DNA from: Zhengitettix transpicula | Lineage: Eukaryota; Arthropoda; Insecta; Orthoptera; Tetrigidae | Length of the DNA: 64,000 bases | Reading direction: 5' to 3' | NCBI GenBank assembly: GCA_037074705.1 | Contig: CM073591.1 | Location: 98,260,532 to 98,324,531, forward strand | In this document: positions 37,354 to 50,280 of the stretch, piece by piece | Numbering within the stretch: the first letter of the stretch is position 1 | Layout: each line of letters starts with the position of its first letter | Translations under genes and position numbers: made by a program | The notes under the pieces: generated by a model | The model's input: the letters and a program-made list of their open reading frames with translations, nothing else | The model's database searches: none | Told to the model about the DNA's origin: nothing

Positions 37354-37615
37354 CACGCAATCAACATCTATTTCAACTATGTCGTTAACTCTCCGCACAT
37401 TGTCAGGAGTTTGGTGCAGTGTGGGGTCTGTCGCAACGAAGAGTATCCCGAGCATTGGTGTGCCCTGTTTCACCAGGTAATCTGCTTGCCTACCGACTAA
37501 CTACATTTAGATCGACAGCACAATCTCCATACACATTTTTCACTAGCTCGTTCTTAAAGCACAGGAATTCTATAACAGCTAGTTGCTTTTGACGAGTGCC
37601 TGGTGCAGCAGCCAT
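37354..37615 (-). pseudogene. mariner-type transposase fragment, N-terminal domain only
   Basis: From an ATG at 37615 the minus strand reads MAAAPGTRQKQLAVIEFL, then VYGDCAVDLNVVSR, a stop where Trp is usual, then GETGHTNARDTLRCDRPHTA. After a shift it reads PDNVRRVNDIVEID. The order (AVIEFL helix, VYGD...VD..V.RW, GRP-like linker, TPDNVRRVDE-like helix) is that of the paired helix-turn-helix of a mariner/Tc1-superfamily transposase different from the one at 11271. No catalytic DDE/D region or terminal repeat is found nearby, so this is a decayed fragment. Confidence 0.65.
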
Positions 37616-37903
37616 CTTGAAGACATGCCATGACATCGCCATTCACGGGAAAGGGGTTGACATAAATTTGAACGCGAGCGGGAAGAATGTATCTATTAAC
37701 CACATAAATTTCAAAGATGTTGAATAATAAATAAATTTGAATAAAAATAGTCCGCATTACTTTTTGAGTGATCCTCGTTCAATATCTATACTTCATTTAA
37801 GTCGTAAAATTAGGCAGTGAAGAATGTGATTTAGTAAATTGTAGACATGCCTATATTCAGGACTATACAATGGATGGAGAAGGCTCGCACCTGACAGGGA
37901 CTC

Positions 37904-38125
37904 GACCTTGGTAGCTCAGGTGGAGCACCACGTATAAAGTGGAGGTAAAGGATTCGATTCCCGATCCGGTTGAAATTTTTCTACCTTGATTCTTAAATTC
38001 AGTTTCATGGCCTTTAGTTCTGAGCTTCGAGTGAAAGAATTTCTTTTGCTTGTGCACTCTGCACATTGTCATTGCAGGTGAAACCAACCTGTAGAGATTT
38101 GGTTCCAAATTTTATTAATGGTTCA
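37904..38125 (+). mobile_element. tRNA-derived SINE, copy S-3
   Basis: Head: GTAGCTCAGGTGGAGCACC (A box at ~37911-37922), then GGATTCGATTCCCG (B box at ~37950-37963). Body: GGTTGAAATTTTTCTACC and TTGATTCTTAAATTCAG. Tail: GGCCTTTAGTTCTGAGCTTC. It is the best-preserved copy of the family in the window. The tRNA-like head is part of the SINE, not a separate tRNA gene: the acceptor stem is not formed. The 3' limit is approximate. Confidence 0.75.
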
Positions 38126-41100
38126 GGTTTTTGCAGCCGGATATGTATCGACGGGTCAATTTTTTTTTTCATTATACAATGTATTACTTAAATTTAGTTA
38201 TAAAAGTAGCCCATCTCCTATCATATGCGCGAAATGTAGGGCTAAGACTAACGATTAGGTATATTTAGTATTTAATTACGTTTGAGACTTTAATGTATTT
38301 CAATTCGTACGCAATATTTTTATTAGAAAAAAAATACTTTTTTGAAGAAGCGTTGAAGGCGAGAAACTTGTAATTAATTAAAATTTAAATAATTTAGTAT
38401 TATTTTATCAAGAAAAATCAATATCAACAGACTAACCTTTTTTTCCAAAATTTTGAAAAACTCATAAACGTTGCGATTCAACCGACATTCTTCGTGTTAT
38501 TATTAATAAAATTTATTCCGTGTCCATTATAGGCCGAGCCCTCACATTCGTGTGGAACTAACTGTACAGGGCGATCTCTTAGGCCTCTAAATGCCTTGAC
38601 GTCTGCGCGATCTGCTTCCCACAGGACCACGTTTCGCTTTCTTGGCGTGAGAACTAATCAAGCTGCCAATTACTGGCTGCTTACTTCACGAGATTTCGAG
38701 ACACAGGAGTGAGCGACTAGGGAGTCCTCAAAGAGCCTACTTTCCTATTCGAATCGTATAAATCATGCCTCAGCAACGTTGTGGCAGTTGTTTACATATT
38801 GATTCTAACTTATGGAAAATAATATTTTTGAATGTTCTGGTGAAGGTTATTTGTAATTATCCTTTGTGTCTGTAGGACTTAGTAGTTATTCATAAATAAT
38901 CTTGTGCCGTATTAAAATTTAAATGACATTATACAGACGTATTAATATCAATTTCATATAACAAACTAATAAACATTCATGTTTGTATACATAGTGGCTT
39001 CTTTTATGCCATATAACCGGGTATTAGCGACAAACGACTTTATATCGCTTAATGTTATGTATTTAATATTACAATCTATTTAAGGCCATTTTGTCTATAT
39101 ATTGCTCCTTTAATTTCCCACACTTTTATATAAATTCACTCAATTCATACAGTTCTTTCCTGCCATTATTTTAATGACCTCGCCCCACCTATCAAATACA
39201 TAATCTTATTGATCTATAATGATTCAGTGGGTTGCTGTCCAGAACACTCTTGTCTATCTACACAATATTATTTGTAGACAAAAAATTAGATTTCCTTCGT
39301 GTTCCAAGAAATCTGTAACTCATGCCCCGTTTCTCCTACTATACTACACGTTCTGTACTTCGTGGCATGATTTTGTACAACAATTATACAATCGAGCGTC
39401 AACTCTTTTGTCTCTATACCAAAAGTGGGGCACATATTTGCCAATTACATGTATATTTATTTCTAATATCGTATTAGTTTTGAATTTCTCCAAAGTAGTA
39501 GGATGTGAGTTAGATTATTCTGTTGATCTATTATTGTATTACAGATACAGTTCTTTATAAACTTTTACAGTTTTCGATATCAGCTGACATATGTTTTGAG
39601 TTGGATATTTGTTTAACATGACTTTTCTATTCTCCAATTTCATCTTTAGCCCAGTGTTCATTCTTGTTACAACAGACAACATTTGAATTCGTTTTTTGAT
39701 TGACAAATGTAATGTAATGAAATCAAGAATGAAACACTAGTTGCATTTTTTGAAATTTTAAATTATGCACATTTATGCGTGTTACTGTGAATTACTGTGT
39801 AATATAGTAGCTAGTTAGACCGCTTTGTGAAAATCAAATAAGACTGCCTTTATTTTGCATTTTATTCTATTTATTTACACTACTTTCATTCATGTATATA
39901 CCAACATACCAAAATTATTTATTTATACCTGTTCTATGCACATAAATAAAACTTCATCGCTTCGAATTCAGTGACTGTAGCATATATTTAATTTCAACGG
40001 AGGAACAAAAATTCCTGTCTGTCTGTCATGATGACTTTGTTCGTTTTTAACGCGAAAATGGGCCGAACGATTCCCATGAAACTTTATATGGCTGTTGTAT
40101 AGACCGGTAAGCAGACTATTAGTAGTATGAAACTTCCGTCCGTCATCTTGAGACAAATGGCGGACGTTCGAAAACGTGAATATAATTGACTGTGCAGGAA
40201 ATTTGTTTCCTTTACAGAAAACAGGCTGAAAAATGGTTTCAAAGGATGAAATTCATATCGTAGAAACCTTACGTCGTATTTTTCGCCTCCCTGCCCTTTA
40301 CGATGGCAAACACCTATTGTTAAGTCACGCACTGTCCGCGACTGTCTGGAGCCAACAGTTGTCAGTCCAGAACCTTACATTCTCCAAACAAACACTATCC
40401 GAGAAATTCCCTAAGGTTCATCTACGTCTATACCCACGACATGACAAAATTTAAATCCAAATTACTAGATGAATATAGTTTAAAATGCCATTTTTAGAGT
40501 TTTAGACACATTAAGAGATAGATAATTGTAGTATGTAAATTAAATGAAAAGTTAGCCAAAGTAAACAGCTATCTTAATATTTTATTCTTTATTCAGTTAA
40601 CATTTAATCGAAATATTTATAAATAATAATTTCATAACTAATGTAGTGCAACGTAATACGATCTACCAAAATATTTTATTTGGTATGTAGTTTTTTGTAA
40701 TGTAACAATACAAATATTCAACTTAAACGTATTATTGTTCGTAGAATATGAATAAACGTAAGATATATTGAAATTCTATTTTACATACTAAGATATGTTC
40801 AGCTTACATTACATATTGTTAAATTCATTGTTTTTAAATAGTCGTAAAGAAAGAATAATTTCAATTGACTAATTGTTGGTTTTTACGCTAATATAGAGAA
40901 ACGATAATTATTAATTTTTTATTGGAATCATTTCCACCGTCAATCTTATATTTCAACAAGCATTCCCGTTTGATACCCGGGGAACATAACCTTTGCCCTT
41001 ATCTGGGAATTAGATCTTTTGTGTGACGCGTAGCTTCGTATTTCTTCTCCTTTGCTACGGTGTCGTCCTCATGGCTTCTGCTTACATGTGTGCCCAGTCA

Positions 41101-41673
41101 CGTGTGTGTTACTAGCTTGTATCATTCCATATTATCCTAAGGAGCTACTGTCCAACTACTGATAGACTAACTTAGTCAGTTTAAAAGCCAACCCTTCCCA
41201 GACAATATTTTCATCTCATTAGGTAAAAATTATTCAACCAACAAGTAACGCTTCCAATTAAAAATTTTAAGGAGTTACTCTTCAACATTAATAAAGCTTA
41301 GATAATTTTTGATAGAGGCGTGGCCTTTATGTATTATAGTTCTATTCATAAGTGAACAGTTTGTAACAATTAGATAAAAAGAAAAAAGTAATATTATATA
41401 TTTTCTCGTGTTACATTTCTCAAATTCTAAATAATAATGCACTAATGCATTACTTCGACAGTTTTCATTCAAATTTTTAGCAATAAACATTAATTGAAGG
41501 GAATAACTGGCTAAGTTATAATGATATTTATTATTAAGTGATCGGGAAGAGGTATAGTAAATTTCGTAAACAATGTGACATGTATAAATGTCTACATGTA
41601 TGAAATAAAATACGGATGACTTATACTTAAAATTTTATTATTTATTCTAAGTACTTTTAATTTTTATTTTTAG
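38126..41673. other. Intron-like or intergenic DNA
   Basis: Mostly AT-rich. 38525-38760 is GC-richer without a readable gene. 39998-40092 carries a CTGTCTGTCTGTC...GGGCCGAACG stretch that may be a Helentron-like 5' end. The open frame 39219-39560 has no known motif. Confidence 0.45.
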
Positions 41674-41892
41674 GACCAAATACATACTACTTAATTACAC
41701 TATTTGCTTCGTACACGGCACAAGCTGCAGCAAGTGTGAGATTGTCCCAGAATCCATTCTCGATTTGTATTCATACAGACTCTGTTACGATTACGTGGTA
41801 CATTTTAGGGTTTATGCTTGAAATGGGCCTACTGGACCGTATTTCATTGCGTACATTTGTGCTACTACTTGAAGAACTTATCAAACTTAAAG
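41674..41892 (+). CDS. Candidate internal exon, 219 bp, unidentified gene
   Basis: This is the best host-exon candidate. The acceptor is a long T-rich tract ending TTTTTATTTTTAG; the donor is CTTAAAG followed by GTAAAT. The segment is open for 72 codons in one frame: PNTYYLITLFASYTAQAAAS, then VRLSQNPFSICIHTDSVTIT, then WYILGFMLEMGLLDRISLRT, then FVLLLEELIKLK plus one base. Both ends are phase 1, so length is a multiple of three. The end phase of 32897-32987 joins to it in frame, giving Gly at the junction. The C-terminal half looks like amphipathic helices (LEMGLLDRISLR, LLLEELIKL), not a clear membrane segment. I do not recognise the protein. Confidence 0.5.
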
Positions 41893-42118
41893 GTAAATTT
41901 AATAGTTCATCATCTTATAATGCGTTCTATAAATTATGAATTAAAATTCATGAAATACAAATTAACATGTTCTCACTCTCTGTTACTCATGTCCTTAATA
42001 TTTCAAAATTGTCTATCAACTAATGGCATTCTGCCTAATGGATATTTTGCTACGATATTGCAACAGATTGTTAAAGCATAAAATAAAAGTTTCTTATTGT
42101 ATTAATGTGGGCAGAAGC
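41893..42118. other. AT-rich spacer
   Basis: Between the candidate donor site and the piggyBac-like element; nothing else recognised. Confidence 0.4.
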
Positions 42119-42122
42119 TTAA

Positions 42123-42868
42123 CCCTTTAGTGCATGATTTTATATATTTTATTAAAACTAAAATTTTTATTATATTTTTTTTGGTGAATACGTTAAAAAT
42201 AACCAACAAAAATATGGTAGAAAATGTTATTATTATTTGAACATTTTTATTATGTTGCAAATTTCCAACATCATGTACTTGATGGTTTTAAATATAAATG
42301 CTCATTAATCTATAACTTCAAGTTTTAAGCTCTTCTTGTATTTGTAAATAAAATTTGGCTGCAGTAAAATTAAATATAATTGAAAGTATAAGAAATCAAA
42401 ATTTTATTTATTAAAAGTTAGTCAAAATTAAAAAAGTCTCAATGATGGCAAAAAAATTTGAACCCATAAAACAATTTTATTAAAATAATTACAGCTCTAT
42501 TTATGAATGAAATAAAAGAAAACAATTTTTATGCATCAAATATAAGTAGGTCTGATTTATCACTAATTCACATTACTTTGATAATTATTATTTTAGTGTA
42601 ATTATAATACCTTGAGAATACGCATAAATTTTCTTTCTTGTAAAACATAAAAAATTACACCGAAAATAAATATTCTAAAGTTAAAGTTGAGCAGAAAAAT
42701 GTGGAGTGAGGGGTTGACTCACAGAAAGCCCTAAGGATGTCCACGGATGCCAAAAGTTTTTCTTAAGTGCATGTTGTTTTATATCTGCATCTTTCTTGGA
42801 AACCAAGTGACGTCTCTGGGGTGACACTGAAAGTTATGTTGCACATATGCTACACTATGCAGTAAGGG
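42123..42868 (-). mobile_element. piggyBac-like MITE, 746 bp
   Basis: TTAA at 42119-42122 and 42869-42872 flanks inverted ends CCCTTTAGTGCATGA and, read inward from the right, CCCTTACTGCATAG. The sequence aligns in reverse orientation with 20455-20938 over both ends and carries about 260 bp of extra interior. There is no transposase ORF. The TTAA target and CCCTT start place it with piggyBac-type elements. Confidence 0.8.
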
Positions 42869-42872
42869 TTAA

Positions 42873-45800
42873 GGTTGTCTGAGAAAAAACTATATTATTA
42901 GTTCAGGTCAAGAAGAATAGAGGAAATAACCAGAGAGAGAGAGACGATGTGAGGAATTTGTGTGACAGTAGTTTTGAGAGAGCAGCAGACACAAACCGCA
43001 GTTACCGTTTAGGTATTAGAAACAACGTGATGTCATAGCCGCCCTGTTGCTGATGCGGCGAGGCCAACCCTCTACCAGGGAGTTGAATTATTTTCGCGTT
43101 AGATAACTCACGGTAATTTGGCAATTAAAAACGCATAAATCTTGGTGAGAGCTAAATCTCGAAGATTTATAACCTGACTTATCAATTGATAATAAAATAA
43201 AAATACTCAACGCTCCGAATATGAAAATGTGACTCTTTTTCGTCAGGTTCACATGGGCTGGCAATGACTGAAACAATTGGCAGATTACGTACTGACCCAC
43301 CTTATTTCAATTGAAGAGGAAGCTTCTCCAGTGAATCTCAGGTTAAGTTCAGCCCTGGATACAATTCCAGTTAGATGGCCGACCTCCTTCACCAGGCAGT
43401 ACAACCCGTCTCAATTCTCTTTATCCAGAGGTAATGGTGCTCCGTCTTGGATAGCTACTTTTTAATAAATTCAGATACGTTCTTTTTAAATATTTATTAT
43501 TTCACCAAGAAACATTTAACATAAAACGATAATATTCCCTCCAGCATCGCTCAATTGTTTCTGTTTTTCTCTGAAACCAGCGATGATACTCTCACGCAAC
43601 AATAGTCTCTTACAGATAATAATTATCAGAGACACTTTAATATCAGCTTATATTACACAAACGCAAAACAACAAAAGAATAAATTGAAATTGTCACCGTT
43701 ACAGGTTCATTTTTTCCTTCTATAATTGTAGAGATATTAGATAGATAGAATGAGCTAAGACAGATTAAAATTGGATATTTACTTAATTGTTTGATTACTT
43801 GATGTTCCGTTCCAAATACCCAGAACTAGAGATTTAAAAAACTTTTGTAATATGATATATAAGTAGTAATGTATTATATAATATAAATAATTAGTAATAT
43901 ATATTGTAGTAATTAGAAATTAAGACATTGTTATAATTGGAAAGTAGAGGACTCATTATTAGTGGATAAAGCGGACACCGCAACAAGGCGGCGTAGCAAA
44001 GAATGCATTGTTGTCAATAGGTTGAGGTTCTACGCGCTCAAAAAGCTACGAGACGAGGAAGTTCAGTTGGGCAGCGGACATAGAACAGTTCGAAAGTCAG
44101 GCAATGAACGGCGAGCAGACGCAAATAGAACAGTCTGATAGCAGTGACAAACATTCTCTAAAATATTAAAACAATCTTCAGTAGGGAAGAAGAGATTGAA
44201 ATTAAAGTCGTAATTGGTGGCCGAGCGTAAATTCAACCCGGAGAACCATAGACAAAATACAACTAAAACTACACGAGATCTGCAAATCCAGGTTGCAACA
44301 AAGCTTCGAGAAACTACGCCAATTAGGATGTGTTAAAATTTAAAGCCTGTGAATACTAGAATCAGTGACATCCCCAAATCGTGTGCACGTAAAAACCTAA
44401 AATGAGACCTGGGCGGCAGTAAGTAGAAAACTTTAAAATCTGATTGTAAACCACTTTTAAAAGATATGTCAGATCGTTCTTTAATTATTCACTTCGTTAA
44501 TTATTTACTTCTTTAGTTATTTAGTTCTTTAATTTAAATTCAATCTGTAGTGTTATCTTATCCACAACCAAGTTCGTCTATGTTTCAGACGCAGTAACTA
44601 GAATAAAAGCTAAATCTAATTTGATTGTATAAAATTCACCCATTTATCAAACCCAGATAAAGACCCTGAGATCCCAAATATTGTTGTGTAATTTTATATG
44701 TGTTTAAAATTGATAATAAAATTGTTTGTAGTTTTTCACGTAATAGTTTTTTTATTTAGCCACAGCCATTTATAAGTTATTTTTATTAATTAGTACAATA
44801 TTTATGCATGGGGGATGCATTTCTTGTTTGGTCATTATTGCTTAGAACACTATTATAAGATTTAATTGTTACTACACCTTCATAGGTCGATAACTCACTA
44901 TATCACAGATGTTTCAAGCAAAGTCTTTTAGATGAACATTATGCAAATCCTGCATTAACGTGATGTATGCGAGAGTATGAATGATGACCATTGTTGTAAA
45001 GGATTACTCGTAAGCGAAACTTGGCACAATCCGCGGTAATGTTCGCGACGATATATAGCCACGATTTAGCTGTAGTGACGCAGGTGTCCGCCAGAGATCT
45101 GCAAGGCTTTGACCCGCGCCCCTCCAGGATTATGGACTGGCTTAATCGCCCCTTCCCTAGCGATAGGCTATTCATCATTCCTGCTGGCAATTGCTGGATT
45201 TCAATAAGGTTCATTGACCACCATACTCGTTCTTAGCCTAGCAAACTTTACAGTTACTTCCCAAGTTTGGGAATAATTTCCGAACCTCGGTTGCAAGCTG
45301 AATCCAGCCTACGAATATTAAACTCTCGTCGGAAGAGAAATTCGAAAGTAATTTCCTTACGTAACTTTCAATACGAAAAAAAAAATAACCTGTCATATTT
45401 CTTACGAAGGCGAACCAATTTCTTAAGTTCTGCATGATTTAACACTTCAGTTTAACGAATCATGCTGGCTATGGCTATGAACTTCTCGAACTGATGTTAT
45501 ACGTTGACGGACATTTCCTTACTATTAAAAATGAAAAATTATTCTTTGTTTATAGATAAAGATCTTTTAGAGGTTTTATTTAGAGTACAAAATTAAATGT
45601 CGTATTTTATCTTATATGAGGATTTATAACTAAAATATGTAAAAATAATCCAGTGGATATTTGTTCTACATTATGAAGTAGGGAAGGAGTTTTTGAGGCT
45701 AATTTGGCATGCAGCGGGCGTGTTCGTCTTAAGGTCCCTCTGTGGCCGGGACATTAAGGAAGAATTGGGGATAATCAGAGCCAAGATGCTATGGGCGTCT

Positions 45801-48800
45801 CGCCAGATCCGTAACAAGGGCAGCGTTGTACCAGACAACGAAGAAGACACGCTGCGGGAAAAGACTTCGTGACAAGAGTTGCCTTCCTCAGCGGATATAC
45901 TGAAATAAATTCGAAACTGAGCAAAATAATATCGAGAAAATTTATTTCACCACCAGATTCTATCTCAATCAATCAATTCCGAAGGTCTGTAAAGGATTTA
46001 AGATTATTAAAAATTTAAGAAATAAACCATTCGCGAGTGTAACAAAAATCTATATAATCCGCAATGACTAAAGAAAGCGTAAAGGGACTTAACACTTTTT
46101 TTGAATAGTAAATTTAAAATATTTTAATGTACGATAATGCTCTGTAGCTCTTTTGAAAAGAGCACTGATTTTATCACTTTGACATATTTATTCTTCTCCT
46201 GTATTCACCCTACCCCTTCTATTTCTTTTCTATTTTAAATAATTACTTATCAAGCCCTTGGAGCGTAACTGTGAAAGATACACATAGTTATTATTACATT
46301 CTTGGTTCTAGCTCAAACGTAGACGAAATTGTTTTTAGTATTCCTGAACATTACCTTCGAATTTTCATATAGAGCTTTCCAGTGGTATACAATATTTCAC
46401 TTTTAACTAACAGAAAGTATTCTTTTCTTTTTAAAAAAACATCTTTACACACTGCTAAAATGATATTTATTTATTTGATTTTTCTGAATTACGCATTAAT
46501 AAAATAGTCACACGTCTTAAAAATAATTATCAATTATAGTACATAATAAAATATTTTTTATAAATATATAATCATTCGTATAATCTCTAACCAACATTAA
46601 TTCGGAAAATTTTCAATCATATAAATCAATATCCAAAGCATTAACCAAATTTGACTTTCTAATTATGGGATTGTTTAAAGTATAATTTGTTCTATAAAAC
46701 CTTACCAGAAACATATATTTCAATTTCCAGGTTCCAGAAGGAACTCTAAATTTCAATAAATCAAGTCAATCAACACAATATCGTTATTAACTATCTTAAA
46801 AATGTGATTTTCAATGGTGTAGCAATATTTGCATAATTAACGTTTGTAAATGGGTTTCCGTAATTAATTCTGTAAGACATGATTCTAAAAAAGTATATTG
46901 TACCATTTCAATTTTCTCCATAAATTCATTTGTGGAGGGTGACCAAACAATAGATCAAGACATTAATATATTGGTTTCACCAACGATTCGTACGAGATTT
47001 TAGTAGTTATTTGGGATAATGGAATACAAATGTGTTGAAATGTAAAATAAAGCATGAGCGCGGAGAAAAATCGAGTTTCAGATATTTAAATTTGTGCGTT
47101 TGTTTTCAACTACATGGCGCGGCGGAAGTTTTTCTATTTCTGTTTTTGTGTGTCTAAAGGTGCTTTTTTTTAAAGTAGTTTTGGAAGGATTTCATATTTT
47201 GTCACTTCATATGCGTATCTGTGCCATTTATTATAAAAGAACAATGTACCGCTTTCTGTATTAAGACCGACAAATGTAATAAATTCGGTTCTCAGTATAC
47301 TGTGCTTTTTACATGTAAATTTCCCAGCCACTCAGCAGAAAGAGACAGTAAATATTGGAAATACAGTGAAAAGGTGCGACCACATGAATCCACGTATAGA
47401 ATGGGTGGTTTGCCGCGGTGTAGCCGCAGAGTCTTCCATCAAAAGACCACAACAATCAATAAAGGCCGTACCATTCAAATCAACAAACATTTCATCCATC
47501 TCGATCCTGTAATTCAGTCTACTCGTGTCATCAATTTTACATTTACAGATATTTTCCCGATTCCTAAACATAAAAAAACCATATTCCAATTCGTCAATTA
47601 ATAGAAGGTATAACTGAATACAATTGACAGTTCATCACGAATTATCTGAAGCGACACAAATAACACACCACGTCAATTAGTATTAAAATAAATAAATAAA
47701 CTAGTTGATAGCGTTGAAGCCGTTAAACATAATATAGGAGAAGACAAATGTTTTACTCTTGGATGTAATTTTTTATTATTATTCCTATATTAATAAACAA
47801 TCTGTCCACATCAGCCAATAAGGTCGTTTTTCGACACTTTATTGTCTTGCCCTCGTATTATTCTTAACTTATTACTAGAATTTAGTTATAAATAATTTAT
47901 CGTCTGATGGTTTAAATCTTTTTAAACTGCTTAATTTGTTTTGTTTGGTGGAGTAATTTTCTTTTCACTAATTTGTTTGGGGAAATGCAATCGTAAATAT
48001 TCTCATGCGGAATAGGGCCAGATATTAGCAGCATATTAGCTGCAGAAAGTTGATGAAAAAGATAAACTAATAAAAAATAATTACATATATTCTTTCACTG
48101 TATCCTTGTATTGATAGTTTAAACATTTTGACAACTAAAAATATTTAAATGTAAAATTTTTGTGGATAATGTACACTAAAATGCACTTGTGGATTCGTTT
48201 TCATAACGCACACGAGTTCTGTTCTTAATATTTTAACTAAGTTAAAAATATTTTGGGCTGCTGTTGCATTTCCGGTTTTATAATATTTCGCTTTGTTTAA
48301 TATCAGCCCATGAATGTTTCTTTCCAACAATTACGATTAGTTGAAGTCCTAAAATATTTTGTTTAAAAAAGCAAACCGATCCGTTTTGTTGGGAATTAGG
48401 TCAATGATGCGGAGGCTTCACCATGTGTTCAGTTAAAAATTGCAAATACCAACACTGTTTAAAGATTTACGCTTGAATCCCAGAAGTCATAAGTAAGAAA
48501 TAAGGCCGGGACCTGCGAGAAGCAAACTTCCTTTTAATGCCATGAATTAGTAATGAGACCCGTCTTCGGATGTAGACGATCTTGCAAATTAAAGTGTTCC
48601 TCTTTAAGAGTCTCGCATTAACCCTACCACACCCTCTAAAGGTTTGCAGAGTGATTATAATTTTGTCTTTCAGATATTCTTCCGCTATTACCGACAGTCT
48701 TGTAAACCTAACGACATATAAACGTCGAACGCTTGATAAATATTACTCTATTAATTATTTTTCGTTGGGAAAATATATTTTTGTATAATAAAAATAACGT

Positions 48801-49347
48801 ATCTTTTAAAATTTATTTTTTAAGACTGTAAAATTTAATATATATATTTAAATGTATTGTAATGTACACCAATATTGGTAATAGTATTATTCGTTAAAAA
48901 GTTATATAATTTATTTCGTAAGATAAAAGGTCATTTGGTTAGAAGAATACTTGAACAGTTGATGTGAGTCGTGGGAAAGCTGGATTTATAGAGCTCTCAT
49001 ATATAGTTTATTATTATAAAAGGTGTCTTGAGAAAATAAGTAGACACGTACCTGTCAAATGTGAATGCCGTCATAAATTACGTAATATCGAAAGCTCAAC
49101 AGTAGATGGAGCTGACGCGAATGGAGGGAGTAATTATTTGCGTAGTTGAAAGTTAGTTCATCGGGAATTTTCGAGAGACAAGGACGCCGTTGGCCGATGG
49201 TCAGACCAGAAGTATGGCCAAGCAGAGTTGAAGAGTAGAGTTCGGTAAAAAATATGTAATATTTCGGCAGTGAAGGTGGAAGAATACAGTTAATAGTTTG
49301 TGTCTGCCATTGATATTGGTTTCAGTATTTTTTTAAATTTTATTTCA
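42873..49347. other. Long stretch without a recognised gene
   Basis: Mostly AT-rich. GC-richer patches at 43980-44420, 45015-45240 and 45700-45910 may be old retroelement pieces, but no domain is readable. The open frame at 47221-47601 (126 codons) has balanced composition but no known motif. A good acceptor-like tract (CTCTTTTTCGTCAG) ends at 43246 with a phase-1 frame open for 21 codons after it; no donor of matching quality was found. Confidence 0.4.
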
Positions 49348-49529
49348 TTGACCGATGTCCACAGTCGAAACATATTGGGATTTGGTGATAATGTTGGTTG
49401 CTTCAACAATGACCGGTACCCACGGTCAAAACATATTTCGCTCCCCCCCGATAATATTGCTAGCTGTAACAGTGGTTGGTGTCCACGTGCGAAACATTTC
49501 TTGACAATGGTGGGATAACATTGTGACTG
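49348..49529 (+). repeat. Three degenerate ~60-bp tandem units
   Basis: Units start at about 49348, 49408 and 49471. Each has TGACCGATGTCCACAGTCGA-like sequence, then AAACAT, then a GATAATGTTGGTTGCTTCAAC-like half. They are roughly 60-65% alike, so the duplication is old. No function is evident. Confidence 0.65.
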
Positions 49530-49549
49530 AGATTATTCGGGTATTTCAT

Positions 49550-49762
49550 TGTCTCGGAGTAGAAAAAAAGGGAGAAAAAAAATTTAAATAAAAGGAATGA
49601 AAAGCCAAGAAACAAGAAAAACAAAGAAAAAGGCAGATCAAAGAGATGACGAGAATGATTGTCTTGAAGATCAGAAAAAAAAATGTAGAAATATACTCCA
49701 AGCGATGAAAACAAAGGAAACAAGAAAAACAGAAGGAGAGAGGCAGTGTGCAAGGAGATAGA
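49550..49762 (+). repeat. Purine-rich tract
   Basis: About 210 bp are almost entirely A and G on the plus strand (GAAAAAAAGGGAGAAAAAAA, AAACAAGAAAAACAGAAGGA). This is low-complexity sequence and accounts for the lysine/phenylalanine-rich false frames here. Confidence 0.75.
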
Positions 49763-50280
49763 TGATTTAATCCTGCTTGTTACCTTAATACTGACCCTTT
49801 TCCTTATTATTATTGTGAATAAGTTTTGTTCTATGCAGAGTAGTTTCTAAGAAATGCCCTCTTTACTTTATCAAAATTTCTGGCTAAACCCTTCACGGAT
49901 GTGTTTGAAACTGTCTACAACTAATTTTTGATCACGAAATACTAGCCTGTAATGTTTAGAATATGTTTCACTGGTCTTATAACTTATTTCTTACTTCCTA
50001 CCGTCATCTTCATGCGTTATGCATTCTCTGACATTTAAAATCCCATCGGATTATTTACTTTTGTATGTGCTATTTCTAGCTTCTTACTAATCCTTACTTG
50101 CTGTTTACTCTACTTGTAGTTCCATTTGTGAATTCCCCTATTTTCATTTAGTTTAGTTGTATTTTATTCGTTAAAATTATTTAAATCTTTGCTGTGATCA
50201 ATAATACCTTAGAAGAAATATTTCCCATATATATTTTTTATCCACACAATTTCCGAATGTTCTATGGTATTGCTTTGTAC

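Noticed and set aside
37911..37963. Possible tRNA gene
   Set aside because: A and B boxes are present but the acceptor stem does not form, and the sequence continues into a body shared with two other SINE copies.
38525..38760. GC-richer patch considered as promoter or CpG island
   Set aside because: No CpG cluster, core promoter arrangement or adjacent exon could be supported by eye.
47221..47601. 126-codon open frame, with an overlapping 85-codon minus-strand frame
   Set aside because: No recognisable family and no convincing splice sites; could be chance or an old repeat.
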